This document shows positions 39,801-52,251 of a stretch of 64,000 nucleotides of DNA, one piece after another. The notes beneath the pieces were generated by a model, which was not told the DNA's origin, did not search any database, and worked only from the letters and a program-made list of their open reading frames with translations. Positions within the stretch are counted from its first letter, which is position 1; every line of letters begins with the position of its first letter. The stretch is from contig JAQISU010000189.1 of NCBI GenBank assembly GCA_029339505.1, positions 2,577,001 to 2,641,000 of the forward strand. Reading direction: 5' to 3'. The stretch comes from Unio delphinus (lineage: Eukaryota > Mollusca > Bivalvia > Unionida > Unionidae). The position numbers were made by a program, and so were the translations under genes.

Positions 39801-41962
39801 AATGATAATGGTAGCTATGGTCGTTGTTTGGGTGTATTATTGATGGTAATGGTAGCTATTGCCGTTGTGTGGGTGTGTTGGTGAGGGTAATGGTAGCTCT
39901 TACCGTTGTATTTGTATATTGGTGATGCTAATGGTAGTTATTGTCGTTGTGTGGGTGTGTTGCTGATGTTAATGTTAGGTATTGCCATTGTGTGGGTGTG
40001 TTGGTGATGCTATTGGTAGATATTGCCATCCTGTCGGTGTTTTGGTGATGCTAATGGTAGCTATTGCCGTTGTATGGGTGTATTGGTTATGCTAATAGTA
40101 GATATTGCCATTGTGTGGGTGAAGTGGTGATGGTAATGATATCTATTGCCATTGTTTGGGTGCATTGGTGATGCTAATGGTAGATATTGCCATTGTGTGG
40201 GTGTATTGGTTATGCTAACAGTAGATATTGCCATGGTGTAGGTGAATTGGTTGTGCTAATAGTATATATTGCCATTGTATCGGTGTGTTGGTGATGCTAA
40301 TGGTAGATATTGCCATTGTGTGGGTGTATTGGTTATGCTAATAGTAGATAAGTGGGTGAATTGGTTATGCTAATAGTAGATATTGCCATTGTGTGGGTGA
40401 ATTGGTTATGCTAATAGTAGATATTGCCATTGTTTGGGTTTATTGGTTATGCTAATAGTAGATATTGCCATGGTGTGGGTGAATTGGTGATGCTAATAGT
40501 AGATATTGCCATTGTGTGGGTGAATTGGTTATGCTAATAGTAGATATTGCCATGGTGTGGGTGAATTGGTTATGATAATAGTAGATATTGCCATTGTGTG
40601 GGTGTATTAGTGATGCTAATGGTATATATCGCCATTGTGTGGGTGTATTGGTTATGCTAATAGTAGATATTGCCATTGTGTGGGTCTATTGGTTATGCTA
40701 ATAGTACATATGGCCATTGTATGTCTGTGTTGCTGATGCTAATGGTAACTATCGCCATTGTGTGAATGTATTGGTGATGCTAATGGTAACTATTGTCGTT
40801 GTGTGGGTGTGTTGGTGATGCTAATGGTAGATTTTTGCCATTGTCTGGATGTATTGGTGATGCTAACTGAAGCCATGGTCTGGTGTGTTGGCGATGTTAA
40901 TGGTAGATATTGCCGTGGTGTGGATGTATTTGTGATGCTAATGGTTGCCATTGTGTGTGTTGGTGATGATAATGGTAGATATTGCCATTGTGCGGGTGTG
41001 TTGGGGATACTATTGGTTGACATTGCCATTGTGTGAGTGTTTTGGTGATGCTATCGGTAGATATTTCCAGTGTGTGGGAGTGTTGGTAATGCTAATGGTA
41101 GGTATTGCAATTGTGTGGATGTATTTGTGATGCTAATGGTAGGCATTGCGTGGGTGTGTTGGTGATGCTAATGGTAGCCATTGTGTGGGTGTGTTGTTGA
41201 TGCTAATGGTAGCTATTGCCATTGTGTGGGTGTGTTGGTGATGATAATGGTAGATATTACCATTGTGTGGATGGATTTGTGATGCTAATGGTAGCCATTG
41301 TGTGGTTGTATTGGTGATGCTAATGGTAGCCATTGTGTGGGTGTGTTGGTGATGCTAATGGTTGATATTGCCATTGAGTGGATGTATTGGTGATGCTAAT
41401 GGTAGCTGTTGCCATTTTTGGGTGTATTGGTGATGCTAATTGTAGATATTGCCATTGTTTGGGTGTATTGGTGAAGCTAATTTTTGATATTGCTATTGTA
41501 TGGGTGTATTGGTGATGCTAATGGTGAATATTGCCATTGTGTGAGTGTGTTGGTGATACTAATGGTATATATTGCCGTTGTGTGGGTGTATTTGTGATGC
41601 TATTGGTAGATTTTGCCATTTTTGGGTATATTGGTGATGCTAATGGTAACTATTATCATTGTGTTGGTGTATTGGTGATGCTAATGGTAGATATTGCCAT
41701 TGTATGGGTGTGTTGGTGATGATAATGTAGATATTGCCATTGAGTGGGTGTGTTGGTGATGCTAATGATATCTATTGCCATTGTATGGCTGTGTTGGTGA
41801 TGCTAATGGTAGATATTGCCGTTTTGGGGTGTAGATATTGTCATTGCGTGGATGTGTTGGTGAAGCTAATGGTAGATATTGCCGTTTTGGGGTGTATTTA
41901 TAATGATAAAAGTAGCTATCGCCGTTGTGTGGGTGTATAGTTAATGGTAGCTATTTCCCTAA
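36830..41962. repeat. 5.1-kb, ~41-bp minisatellite with ~2.5-kb higher-order duplication
   Basis: About 125 copies of a unit containing GATGCTAATGGTAGATATTG, CCATTGTGTGGG and TGTATTGG. A second subfamily (GGTTATGCTAATAGTAG, GGTGAATT) dominates at 37.3-38.2 and 40.1-40.7 kb. Rare variants recur at a spacing of about 2.5-2.7 kb (for example GTACATATGGCCATTGTATG at 38,226 and 40,706), so a block of about sixty units was duplicated. Many short open frames on both strands are by-products. Confidence 0.95.
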
Positions 41963-42719
41963 TTGGGTTACTTTTTATATTACTTTATGTTTGAAATTTG
42001 TGTTTTCTAATATTAATTGTTTGTACCATTTTACCCTATCAAATCGTGAAATGTAGACTAACATCAGTAAACACTTAATTCTGCTATAATATATTTTATG
42101 TTTTTTGCCTTCACCTTGTCAATAATTGTTATAAGTAACTTTTGTATTTTACAATAATTGTTGTTATTATTTGTCCATGTTATTAACGATTTTAAGATCT
42201 TATCTACAAATTTATTGACCAAATTGCATACCTTAAATCAAGACGTTGTCCTGTTTGGTCATTAGGTTCGAAACGTATTCTTGATAATAACGTATTTTGA
42301 CATCGAAGATAAACCGAATCCTTGCTAGGCATGAAATGATTTTTCAGTATCAGCTTGATAGCTGATATTATTTATATAACATACAAAATTAACTGTAATA
42401 GTTGATGTGATATTTACATTGCTGGTGAACTATGTCGGCCTCCACAGTCATTGTTATGTCAAAGAATATGTGCTAAGTTGTATAAAATTATACAAATGTC
42501 TTCAATGACTTTAATAATATTTCTCCATGACTTGACGATTTGATTACAATATTCATCGATGACGTAATTGAGTTATATTTTAAATAAAATTAGTCTATTA
42601 AAACCTGGTACAATACAATTTGGTAATTGTTGTTCTGTGATCTCTGAAGCAACTATTTGAATGTGATTACGTTGGGGTATGGAGTAATCACATGTTACAG
42701 GATACACTTAAGGTCTGAT
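41963..42719. other. No recognisable gene
   Basis: AT-rich unique DNA. Confidence 0.5.
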
Positions 42720-43379
42720 ACAACCTGGTTTAGATGTTATATTGACTCAATGATTTGTTCCTTTATATCATCGTTGTAATTATTGTTGACAATGGAAAAT
42801 AAGTTTCGTAGTTTATCATTTTCTTGTTCATGTTCAGATTTAATGATGTCAGAGAAGAACGTTTTTGTCGAACTGTTATTCCTCTCGTCTAATTCTGTTA
42901 TTATATTTCTAAATTTGATGCCTCAATACCTCCTAAGATATATGTTATGTTACATGGACGAGCTTTTCTATATTCTGAAATCTTATTTTTGTTTTTGTTC
43001 TGCTAATGGAGAAATCAGCTTGTTTTGGTTCTAACGGTTCTGGATATTCTTGCGGAACATCAGGCCATCCTAGAACCGATATGATCAACGACTGACATAC
43101 ATCAAAATCTAGTGAGTTTATTTCTACAGCAGCTGATATTGGTTCGTGAACAGTAATATCTATTTTATATTCTTTTCATGTGATAGATTTAATTTAATTT
43201 TTATCTGATAATGTCTAGTTGGCATGCCAAAAATCTGGCAATCAGGGATTCCAACCTTGATATACTCGTAATTGTGTTAGCGCTATTTCTTTCGCTGGAA
43301 TCGCAGTTAGAAAGTTAACGGAAAACTTTAATCCAAATGTATTAACGACGATCTATTGTAGTAATTCTTGTCATGACAT
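42720..43379 (-). pseudogene. Relic capsid-type gene of an element 2 relative
   Basis: From the ATG at 43,379 the minus strand encodes QELLQ, a stop, IVVNT, then KFSVNFLTAIPAKEIALTQL and RVYQGW. It lines up with the start of the element 2 protein at 49,860-51,275 (FSVNF, IPVRELALAKLRVYNSW). Further down, SVLGWPDVP matches its TVLGWPSEP. Stops and frame changes are frequent, and a helical, Asn/Glu-rich part follows to about 42,720. A second, much older insertion of an element 2-type virus is therefore 5.5 kb to the left of element 2. No other genes of that insertion are recognised. Confidence 0.8.
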
Positions 43380-43940
43380 TATTATTATTATTATTATTAT
43401 TGTTAGTTTCTAAATCAGACGTAGATTCTCATTGCTTCATTGCCTCGTTCAGCTTAATCTGTCATTCACGTACTTGAATATATCTATACTGCACTTTGAT
43501 TACACAAAGTAGGCGGACGTTTAGCGATTAATTCAAGACACCAATGATAATCAAATTAAGTTCCACTGCAAATGTTTTAGTTCCTTTCATCCAACATTGC
43601 TAATATAGATCCAGAAGATGCAGTTAGTGGATAATGTCAAGGAATTGTAAATAGATTTCGTAAATGTACTAGTACGGAGAACATGTATATACTACACGAT
43701 CGATACTTTTTTGTCAAAGAGTTTAATATCGAAAACCGCTGGACTTCCAATTCTTAAATATATAGTCTTGATTGCAAACAAAATGGTTATGTAAGTAGGT
43801 CTGCCATCTTCGATGAAAAGATATCTGGACAGTTTAATCATTACGCAACGAAAATGTTCCATAGTTGCTGCAGAAGATGACTGATGCATTTGGAATATGT
43901 TTTACAGTATGCAATTTATTAACACGAATTGTACCATCAC
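43380..43940. other. No recognisable gene
   Basis: Starts with a short (ATT)n array (43,380-43,401), then AT-rich unique DNA. Confidence 0.5.
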
Positions 43941-44190
43941 ACAAGGGGTCGCCGAGTGGTCTAAAGCGAGTGGGCTTGTCACCGTTACCGATCACTTCCA
44001 TCTCAATCTTTCTGCGTGGGTTCGAGTCTCAGATTCGGAAAATATGGGTATGTGAGAAAGCTAGCCAGAATTCTTGTGGGTCGGTGGTTCTTTCATGGGA
44101 TTTTCCCAGTTTCTTCCAAAACCATTAATACTGGCCGCCATGTATAGCCTATCGCATGCTGCAAAAATTGCATTAAACACTACAATAACA
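43941..44190 (+). mobile_element. tRNA-derived SINE, family B, copy 2
   Basis: It matches 28,250-28,502: head GTCGCCGAGTGGTCTAAAGC, B box GGTTCGAGTCT, and ATACTGGCCGCCATGTATAG near the end. Confidence 0.88.
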
Positions 44191-47100
44191 AAAACTCTCA
44201 GACAAGCTTTTAAGCTTTGAAGAACAGAAGTCATCAGAGGTGAAGTCATCATTCTTCCAGCTCTGTTACTTATGAAGCAAATAGTATTAAGATCAAGAAT
44301 ACATGAAACATGTATAATATTGTTACGAGTTTACGTTAGGTAACGGTAGCAATGAAAGAGTGAAAACAACAAGATTTGAAAATTTACCAAATCCAAACTT
44401 AACGCACTAAATACATTACACAAGTCCTAGTAATTTAGTGTCATAATATACTCATGCTAGAGTCATGTTGGAATACTAAGATGAAAGGTGATGACGTATG
44501 CTGGAGTCTCTTTTGTGTTTATCTTTAGTTCCTTGTAGAATCACGAGATTTAACACTATGGGATTGGAAATCCGACTACTATTTTGATAAACTGACTTTG
44601 TTTAAGAAATATGCATGAGCACGTCTAATATTTCAAGAGATCCGACTTAATCCTTTAAAATCCAAATCAACTGAAGAATTGTTAACATGGATTTAAATGT
44701 TTTTCGCTACAACAAAATAAAAGACTGAACTTCATTTGTAAAGGTCCAACAACTGAGAATATGTCTCAAAACAGCATTCTTATACGCAGTTACGACAAAA
44801 TGCCCAAATTGCGAAATCACGAAAGGGGAAGGAGTCACGTTATCGATTTATATCATGTACTACTAACATGACTCTTACAACAACCAATCGTTTTATTTAA
44901 AGAATAAAATGTTAACTCCATCTCTATTCCTTGCTTGAATTTGATAACAACCGATCGTATTAACAAAATTAATAAAAACGTTCCATGGTTCTCACCGACC
45001 TCGAATCAAGGTAAGCAATGTGTTTACCAAAGAAAATTCGTTCAACCAATTTTCTAAAACCCTATCTTTAGTTAATAAATTTACATTACAATATCACAAC
45101 TGACAAACAAAAATATTAAATTAAAGCAATTATTTATAAAATCGATATACATAATGCTTCCCGCATACAGTTGAAAGATATATATGATAAATCTATATTT
45201 TTACCTTATATTAACTATACACGAGTTTAATAACACAACAGAAGTACTCTTATTAATTAGAAACAGTGTACATAAATAATAGATTGCTTCACACGGGAAA
45301 GTGCATTTGCTATTAAATTATATTTTTCCTTGATGTGCCCGATGTTCCTTTAGCAATAAACTCTACCTTAGCTGTCTTTGAATTTTTTTAACAGGCACAG
45401 GGCTTAATTGCAAATTACTTCAGCTTATCCGTGCCCTGCATACATTAACACTTATGTTCTGTTTGGGAGCAGATTAGGGTCTTAAGAGTTTTCCTCGTGG
45501 ACTTATGGAATCAAGTGCATATGATGCAGCTGTCACAAATAAGTAATCGAACATTTTGTCGGATTATGAAGGAATAAAGACGTATACGGCCACTATTTCA
45601 CTAATTTCTTCCTTTGTGATCACTATTCTTTAACTTGTCGTCCTAAATGTTACCATAATGTAGCCTGTTGTTTAATAGTGCGACGGCAGTAACATATTGA
45701 AAGTGGTTATATTCCTACATTCGCACATTTGCGGAGCTCGCCTTAAAAAAAATCGCTATTTATAAGCTCCCCATTTCATTTCCATAAACAAAACTGTTGA
45801 CTATAATTAAAATTAGCTCCGTTTAATGTAAAGAAAGAGAATAGTAAACTGGTTTCACTTTTATTTTTCACAGGTATGAAAATAGTATAGAAAGGAATAT
45901 AAAAAAAACGACAGTATGTAGAATATTGTCTTTGGACAATTTACTTGTCACTCATATTGCGGATATCATGAAAATTAATATTTATTAATATAAATTTGAG
46001 TTGTAGTTGTTTTAATATTTACTTTGTGTACTGTTTGTTGCCAATTTGTAGCACTTAGTGCCTCTTAATTTCATACCGTAATTGGTTATTAGCAGTATGT
46101 ATAAAGGAAAAATAAGATTTTTTTCTGTCTCAATGCGAGTCGCGGACACAAAATGTCAACAGATTAGTGTTTTACATACATGTACGGAAGTTATACCTTT
46201 TGTATTCCTGATTTTTCATCGTACAATGTTGCAATAGAAGGTTTTAACCATTAGCATCGTACTTCTTGGCTACATATTTCAATTAGTAAGGGAGATAACT
46301 ACTAAAGCATAGCAAAACCGTTACACTGAAAAGGGAGAAAACTTAAATTAGATAGCTTATGCCATGGTATATCATTAATTATTAAGATGGATTTTAAAAA
46401 AGTAAAAGATTAGCAAATACAGGATAGTATGCATATTTTATTTTACAATACTTTTAGGTATAGTACATTTAATTAATTCATTCCTAAAAAATTTCGTATG
46501 TTTGAAATAATTAATTAATTCAATAATAATAAATTAATACATTATTGATTATTGAATAAATAAATGAATTAATAATAATAATACTAATCAATCGAAAAAT
46601 AATAATAAAAATGATAGTATAATAATAATAAGGTAATTTCGTTAGAAAATACATAGTTTACGTTACAATATATTAAAGATACATAATTATAAAACTTAAG
46701 TTCAATTATTTCATTCCTAATTGATCATACTTGTCCTAACATTAAAATAAACACAATAAATTAACGTGGATTAAGAAGAGGAATTATTCATTCATGTTTA
46801 AAAAAGGAAAATAGTTTTGCTTTGATTTATAACATCAAGGAGAAAGTGACAATACAATTATACACCTGTCTTCAATGACGTTAATTATCACTTTAATTAG
46901 GAACATTAAACGTTGCACCATGTAAAAAATAATAAATATTACGTAATGAGTTATTAATGAGTAGTAGTGTTAAAACGTACCATATTGTTATCATTTAATG
47001 TTATTGTATGAAATAAAATTCGAAATAAGTAAACTTGTGCAAGTTTAAATGAAGGTAAATATTTAACTTTTAAGTTCATGGTAAATACATCTTAAACTGA

Positions 47101-48280
47101 GTTTATATTATTTAAAGTCAGCATTCTAGATATATGTTATCATTGAAAGTACATGTCATTTAATTTTGAATTTCTATAATTCAATTCAATTCAACTGAAT
47201 TTAACATGCACCCCATAAATGAATTAAACGATGACAAGTCAATATTCAGATTTGACTGAAAACTGGAAACATTTTGTATTTGTAGTGTCATTTTCGTAAG
47301 ACTTGTGGTGAAATTATACGGTCTTTCAGGTCTGCCTCATACATGCAAAAGTTTCCCATTAATCATTTTTTTAAAGTTATTATCCACCTAGGAAATGTAC
47401 GTTTTTAACTTTACATAATATTCAAACATCATGGTAACTATTGCAGAGGAAACACTAGTAGTATCATTAACAAAACATGTTTTCATCACGTGTACTATGA
47501 AGTGTCTTAATAGATTAATGCATTATCCTCTCTTGACGAAGGGAATGATTGTCGGACATCTATGACATCAAGTACCTCCTTCCTTGAAAGATGCAGAAGA
47601 TCCTGACCGAATACGCAATCTGAAAATATACAGCAAAAATCCGTTGCAATGCAGCGTAGACATTTTTCAAAGAAACCAAAATATTTTACATTGTATAAGT
47701 AATAAGAGTCCATGTGTACTGTGAGAAATGTTTCATCCAATCGGGATGAGCCATCATATCATTCAATGTGCTCTGAAAAAAATTAGACAAATAATAATGT
47801 GCAGATTTGTCCTAGAAATACAGCAATTGAATACAAATTCCTCTCCCATGAACTTGAAAAGCAATCATAACATCAACATTTGCCATTAATGAAGGATGCA
47901 ATTTGTTTGTGTCTCTGAATATGTTATATTCAGTCGTGAACAGACAGCCAACCATAAATCTAGTTGTGAAAACTAATCAAAGATACGATTAATGATTGTC
48001 ATGAAACTATGTCCCATGCAATATAGTGTACACATTTGTACTAGAAATCCATACTTAAAACGTCTCCTCTCTGAGAAAATTAATATCAAAGTATTGATGT
48101 CACGCGAATCCTTCTTTAAAACGCGTGTTTTCCTAACTTTTAAGAAATGTTCGATTCCAAATCTGAAGCTCTTGCATAATATCCATGCAGTTATGAAACT
48201 AATTCAAGGTCAATATAAGAATGCATTTGACAAAACTATAAAACGCATGTAAATGTTAACACGATTACGTAGAAGATTGG
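44191..48280. other. AT-rich DNA without a supported gene
   Basis: Low-complexity TAA/AAT runs at 46,490-46,640. No domain recognised. A splice-flanked exon-like frame at about 47,713-47,772 (minus) is discussed among the rejected items. Confidence 0.5.
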
Positions 48281-48600
48281 CATCATAAGGAAATAAGAGG
48301 CTATGCAAGGCAAGGTAAAAGAAAATTGCATGTTTAGATTAAATACGGATATGTAAGTCGAAATGAAACTCAAGGACGCAACGCGAGGAATCATGGGTAG
48401 GGTATGCATAGCTAGGCAAAACAAGACAAGGCAATGTGCAAGGGCTATGGCAGCTGAGGCGAGGTAAACTGACAATACGAATAAAGATATTTGTTTCAAG
48501 ACGCAACATAAGGCTATGCAATGAGAGGCTAAACAAGATATGCCAATTTAGTCAGGATGTAAATGTTATAGGGCTATGTAAGTCGCAATAATCTAAAATA
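48281..48600. repeat. Degenerate repeat with GGCTATG(C/T)AA cores
   Basis: Six or so scattered copies of GGCTATGCAAG or GGCTATGTAAG with variable spacing. Confidence 0.45.
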
Positions 48601-48673
48601 GACACGAAGCAGCAGGAGGGGGAAACCTCAATTTTCCCCTAAAATCCGACCCCATTTTGCAACTTTAAGTCTC

Positions 48674-48760
48674 CATTTCCAATTCTGAGACTTAACAAAA
48701 AATCGCTAACTCGTATTTCGCCATTCTGAGACTTAAAAAAAAAAAATCGTATTACCTTTT
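48674..48760. repeat. Short direct repeat left of element 2
   Basis: ATTCTGAGACTTAA followed by an A run and ATCG occurs twice, ~58 bp apart. It lies where the left end of element 2 should be, but no matching inverted copy was found on the right. Confidence 0.5.
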
Positions 48761-48879
48761 CTCCAGTCATCAATATACACCTAACAAAAAATTATTAAGT
48801 CCAATCCGAGTATATACTTAAGGTTACTCAAATATTTTCGTATTTTTTTAAAAGTATTTTATGTTTTTGTTGTATAGGT

Positions 48880-49882
48880 ATGCCAATAAAATCTACTCCA
48901 TTATCCGAAAAAGACATCGAAGATATTATCGCGATAAAAGGTAAAATTCCCATATCGGAAATTAAGGCAAAATATCACATTGGGTTGCAACGAGTATACT
49001 CGATTTGGGGTGGTCCAATACATAAACCAGTAAACAATAAAATTTTAAATCGTATGTTTAATATTATCGAAAACTCTCAGGTGTACACGAGAGAGCAAAA
49101 AAAAAATTCCACAACCAATTTTTTTTGGAGGAGGAAATGAAAATTTACCGTGTCAAAAATGTATAGATATTGAGGCAAAGGAACAATCTTATCAACAACA
49201 TATAGAATCGTTAAAAGGGCAACATCAACAACATATAGACTCGTTAGTAAAGAAACATCAACAATATATAGATTTATTAAAAAATAAAGAACAACAACAG
49301 CAGCAATACGTTGAATCGATAATCACACAGAATCGTAATTTATCTTAGAGTTTAGATTTAATGCAAAATAAAAATTATGATTTATCTGAGCAGTTACAAG
49401 AACTTAAAAAATCAGGTGGTGGTGATATTTCTATTGACGAGATTAATTCATTAAAATCTCAAAATCAAGAACAATCTGATGAGATTAATTCATTAAAATT
49501 GGAAATGGAAAAATCTTATATTCCTATTGTTGAGTTTAATAAGGTTCTCGAGTTAAATCGGCGACAAGTTAATACAATTAAAAAGTTAAAATCTGATATT
49601 GAAAAAATAAATAATCAAATTGACACAATTGAACATAAGCCAAAAATAGAAATTAATGAAAATTATGACCTTTTAACAACAAAAGAGAGATTAAATGAAT
49701 ATATAAATCGTGATAAGGAACAACAACGTGAACTTGGTAAGGTCAAAGTAAAGTTAATTGAATATGTAACTATGGAACAAAAATATAAAAAAGATATTGA
49801 AGAATATAAAAAAGTTATACTTAATCTTCAAAAGGAAAATACAGCAATAAGAGAAGAATTTAAGATCTTACATATAGACTAA
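48880..49882 (+). pseudogene. Helix-turn-helix and coiled-coil protein, broken
   Basis: Residues 5-45 form a helix-turn-helix (LSEKDIEDIIAIKGKIPISE then RVYSIW), like the Fis/homeodomain-like DNA-binding domains of transposase regulators. A frame change in the A run near 49,100 leads to a C-x-x-C segment (PCQKC) and a Gln/His-rich coiled coil with three QQHI-type repeats. An in-frame TAG at 49,346-49,348 precedes the long coiled coil 49,361-49,882. About 330 codons altogether. It overlaps the end of the convergent capsid-like gene by 23 bp. It may act as a regulator or structural protein; unproven. Confidence 0.55.
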
Positions 49883-51275
49883 TAATTAACTCTTCACCGC
49901 GTAGATCTATCAAATTATTTGCTTGATCAGTAAGTTTAAAATTAATTCTAGTTAGTAAATTATTATGGGTTCGCATATAAACAAGATTAGTTGGATCTTC
50001 TATTAACAAGTAACCAGGAGGAACTGTGGGAGCAAATGAATATAAAATATATCCTTGTTGAGCTTGATTTGTTCTTGCTAAATCAATTTGATAACCCCCT
50101 TCAACGGCATCACACACTAAATTTATTGCAATTATCGAAGATATATTTACGTTACCAGGTGCGATATGTCTTCCTTCTTCTTCTCCGTTATCGTGTTTAA
50201 GAACTACTTCTAGTTTTTGTTTTTCTTCTTTCCATTTATCGTGAATTTTTTTAAATTCATAATTAATATTTTTTCTTAAATCATTTTTAAAATTAAAATT
50301 TCTATACGGATTTAATACAAATGTTGGATCTTTAGTTATCATATCCCTAAAAACTCTTGCAAACTCTGTTCGTGAATCATCAGTATCTTTTTCAGTTTTA
50401 AGTTGTTCAATTCGCGTATTAAATGTTTCCATATCTTTAATGATTTTATTGGCTCGAGATACAAATTTAATAAAATCGGGTTTAGGTGTTGATTTAGTAA
50501 TTTTTGATATATAAGATATATAATATTTCCACATATTTCTAAAATTATTTTGTATAGTTTCTAGAATTCCTCTTATTATGATAAACCCGTCTTTATTTTT
50601 AACGTTTGAAGGTTTAATTGATACAGATTTTATCATATCAGAAAAATTTTCATAGTGGTGGATATCACTATAGTATTTATTACCAAATGAATCTTCTTCT
50701 TGACGTTGATAATCTGGTGGTTCATTTTTAGAATCATAGCTCTCATCTATCTCATCAATCATGTAATCAGCTATTACGGGTTCTGGTATATCAAATTTTT
50801 TACTGGGTGGTTCACTAGGCCAACCTAATACTGTTCTTATACTACTATTATAAATATCTACAGAGTATCCATCTGCTACTGTAATTGTTGACGATAATGT
50901 AGGTTGATGAACGTCAATAACTATTTTTTTTTCTTCTTTAGTGATAGATTTTATTCTGCGATCAAATTCATCTCTAATTTCTTCAATTTCATATGAGCCA
51001 GTTGGTAAGTACACAATTTGCCAGTATGGAGTTCCATCTTCTTTTTTTTTATTTGCAAATACTAGTGAATTATTTGGTTCTTGTTCAAAATATTTTTCTG
51101 ATCTAATATTAGGCCAACTATTATATACCCGTAACTTAGCTAACGCAAGTTCTCTCACTGGAATTGGAGAAGGAAAATTTACACTAAATTCGGGGTTTTT
51201 TGTTGATATTATAATCGTTTCTGTTTTAATAGGAGTAGTGTTTTCTACTATTTGTTGAAGCAATTCCTGCTGCAT
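49860..51275 (-). CDS. Capsid-type protein (putative penton or minor capsid)
   Basis: 471 residues, intact, starting MQQELLQQIVENT. Residues ~25-60 (FSVNFPSPIPVRELALAKL) and ~90-110 (LPTGSYEIEEIRDEFDRRI) are a beta-rich fold in which a GSYEIEEI turn is followed by a short helix. IRTVLGWP near residue 150 corresponds to the S-I-R-S-x-L-G-W/F motif of this family. A large helical insert (~200-340) follows, then a C-terminal beta domain ending LIISLYVRS. The S-Y-x-I-x-x-I and S-x-R-x-x-L-G motifs recur in the neighbour at 51,325-51,750 and in the relic at 42,720-43,379. A vertex or minor capsid role is inferred from position. Confidence 0.6.
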   Translation of the reverse strand: MQQELLQQIVENTTPIKTETIIISTKNPEFSVNFPSPIPVRELALAKLRVYNSWPNIRSEKYFEQEPNNSLVFANKKKEDGTPYWQIVYLPTGSYEIEEIRDEFDRRIKSITKEEKKIVIDVHQPTLSSTITVADGYSVDIYNSSIRTVLGWPSEPPSKKFDIPEPVIADYMIDEIDESYDSKNEPPDYQRQEEDSFGNKYYSDIHHYENFSDMIKSVSIKPSNVKNKDGFIIIRGILETIQNNFRNMWKYYISYISKITKSTPKPDFIKFVSRANKIIKDMETFNTRIEQLKTEKDTDDSRTEFARVFRDMITKDPTFVLNPYRNFNFKNDLRKNINYEFKKIHDKWKEEKQKLEVVLKHDNGEEEGRHIAPGNVNISSIIAINLVCDAVEGGYQIDLARTNQAQQGYILYSFAPTVPPGYLLIEDPTNLVYMRTHNNLLTRINFKLTDQANNLIDLRGEELIISLYVRS

Positions 51276-51324
51276 TATTGTAAAATATTTTTAAAATTCC
51301 AATTGTGAAATGTAAAAACATTTC

Positions 51325-51750
51325 TTAATCGGTATCATATTTTACATCTTCTGGATCAAAATATTCAGTTTCAACACTGTAGTTTCCTTCTGTTAAAAAT
51401 AATGTAGAATCATCATTAAAACTCCTTGAGTTTAGAGGAGAATCTAACCAACCAATTACTGATCTAATACTACTCTGATAAATATCAACCACAAGTTCTG
51501 GAGATACTATAAATATATTTCCTGGAGATATTATAATCTTCGGTATAGAAATGTTTGTATTTCCATCCTCTATATTTTCACCCATAGTCAAAGATATATT
51601 ATTATTTAGTTGTTTATTAATTTCTTTCATCGTATACTCACCTGGTGATATTCCAGTAATATACCACTCGATTGGAGATTTCCATGAAAAAATGATCGAA
51701 TTATTTTTTTTGGTTATTTGATATTTTGGAGAGTCGACTATTGAGTTCAT
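51325..51750 (-). CDS. Short paralogue of the capsid-type protein
   Basis: 141 residues, intact. ISPGEYTMKEINKQL and VVDIYQSSIRSVIGWLDSPL are the two motifs of the 471-residue neighbour at the same spacing, without the helical insert and C-terminal domain. Acidic C-terminus. The first ~30 residues (IIFSWKSPIEWYITG) are beta-like. Its 5' end overlaps the next gene by 50 bp in another frame. Probably a structural protein. Confidence 0.5.
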   Translation of the reverse strand: MNSIVDSPKYQITKKNNSIIFSWKSPIEWYITGISPGEYTMKEINKQLNNNISLTMGENIEDGNTNISIPKIIISPGNIFIVSPELVVDIYQSSIRSVIGWLDSPLNSRSFNDDSTLFLTEGNYSVETEYFDPEDVKYDTD

Positions 51751-52223
51751 TATGTATATTATCAGTATTTAATTTCTTCATTGATGAGTTGTAACGATCA
51801 GTAATATGTGAAAATTCATTCTCAGTTATTTCATTATCGCTTATTGCTTTAGATAGTAATGTTGTTATCTCAGAATATGTGTTAGTTACTATATTAAGTT
51901 TTAGTGTATAATCACGTAATTTATGTGAGGAACATGATGAAATTTTATTTGAAACACCTGTAAATATACCTGTAAGTGTTGTTACCGCAGAAATAACAAT
52001 TGGAATTACAACAGGGGCTGTCATAGTAACAGAAGATAATACTATTCCAGTACCTACAATAATTCCTGACACAGTATAAATAGTTATATCTAACGCAGTA
52101 ATTCTTCTGATATTTTTTCTTTTTTACCGTATAAGTATCTATAAGCTCCTCTAATTGTTGTTGATACTTCAATATTGTGTCATAACGATACTGAGATGGT
52201 GAAATGTTAAAATCTTGTGACAT
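51701..52223 (-). pseudogene. Membrane-active helical protein, one frame change
   Basis: The N-terminal part (51,945-52,223 frame) is helical and polar (QYRYDTILKYQQQLEEL). After a frame change in an A-rich run near 52,125 come a hydrophobic Gly/Val-rich hairpin (IIVGTGIVLSSVT, VVIPIVISAVT) and a helical C-terminus with KAISDNEITENEF. A hydrophobic hairpin plus K-A-x-x-D-x-x-I-x-x-x-E-F recurs in proteins of related elements (from memory). It might insert in membranes during entry or assembly; not established. Confidence 0.5.
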
Positions 52224-52251
52224 TTATTTAAAAATATTGATGTTTCTATAA

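Noticed and set aside
38281..41130. Open frames of 60-90 residues with repeated Val-Gly-Val-Leu-Val-Met and Thr-Pro-Thr-Gln-Trp patterns
   Set aside because: They are translations of the 41-bp minisatellite on both strands.
47713..47772. Possible host exon on the minus strand (DMMAHPDWMKHF, preceded by TTTTTTCAG)
   Set aside because: Only about 18 codons, the donor is poor, and no neighbouring exon or family was recognised.
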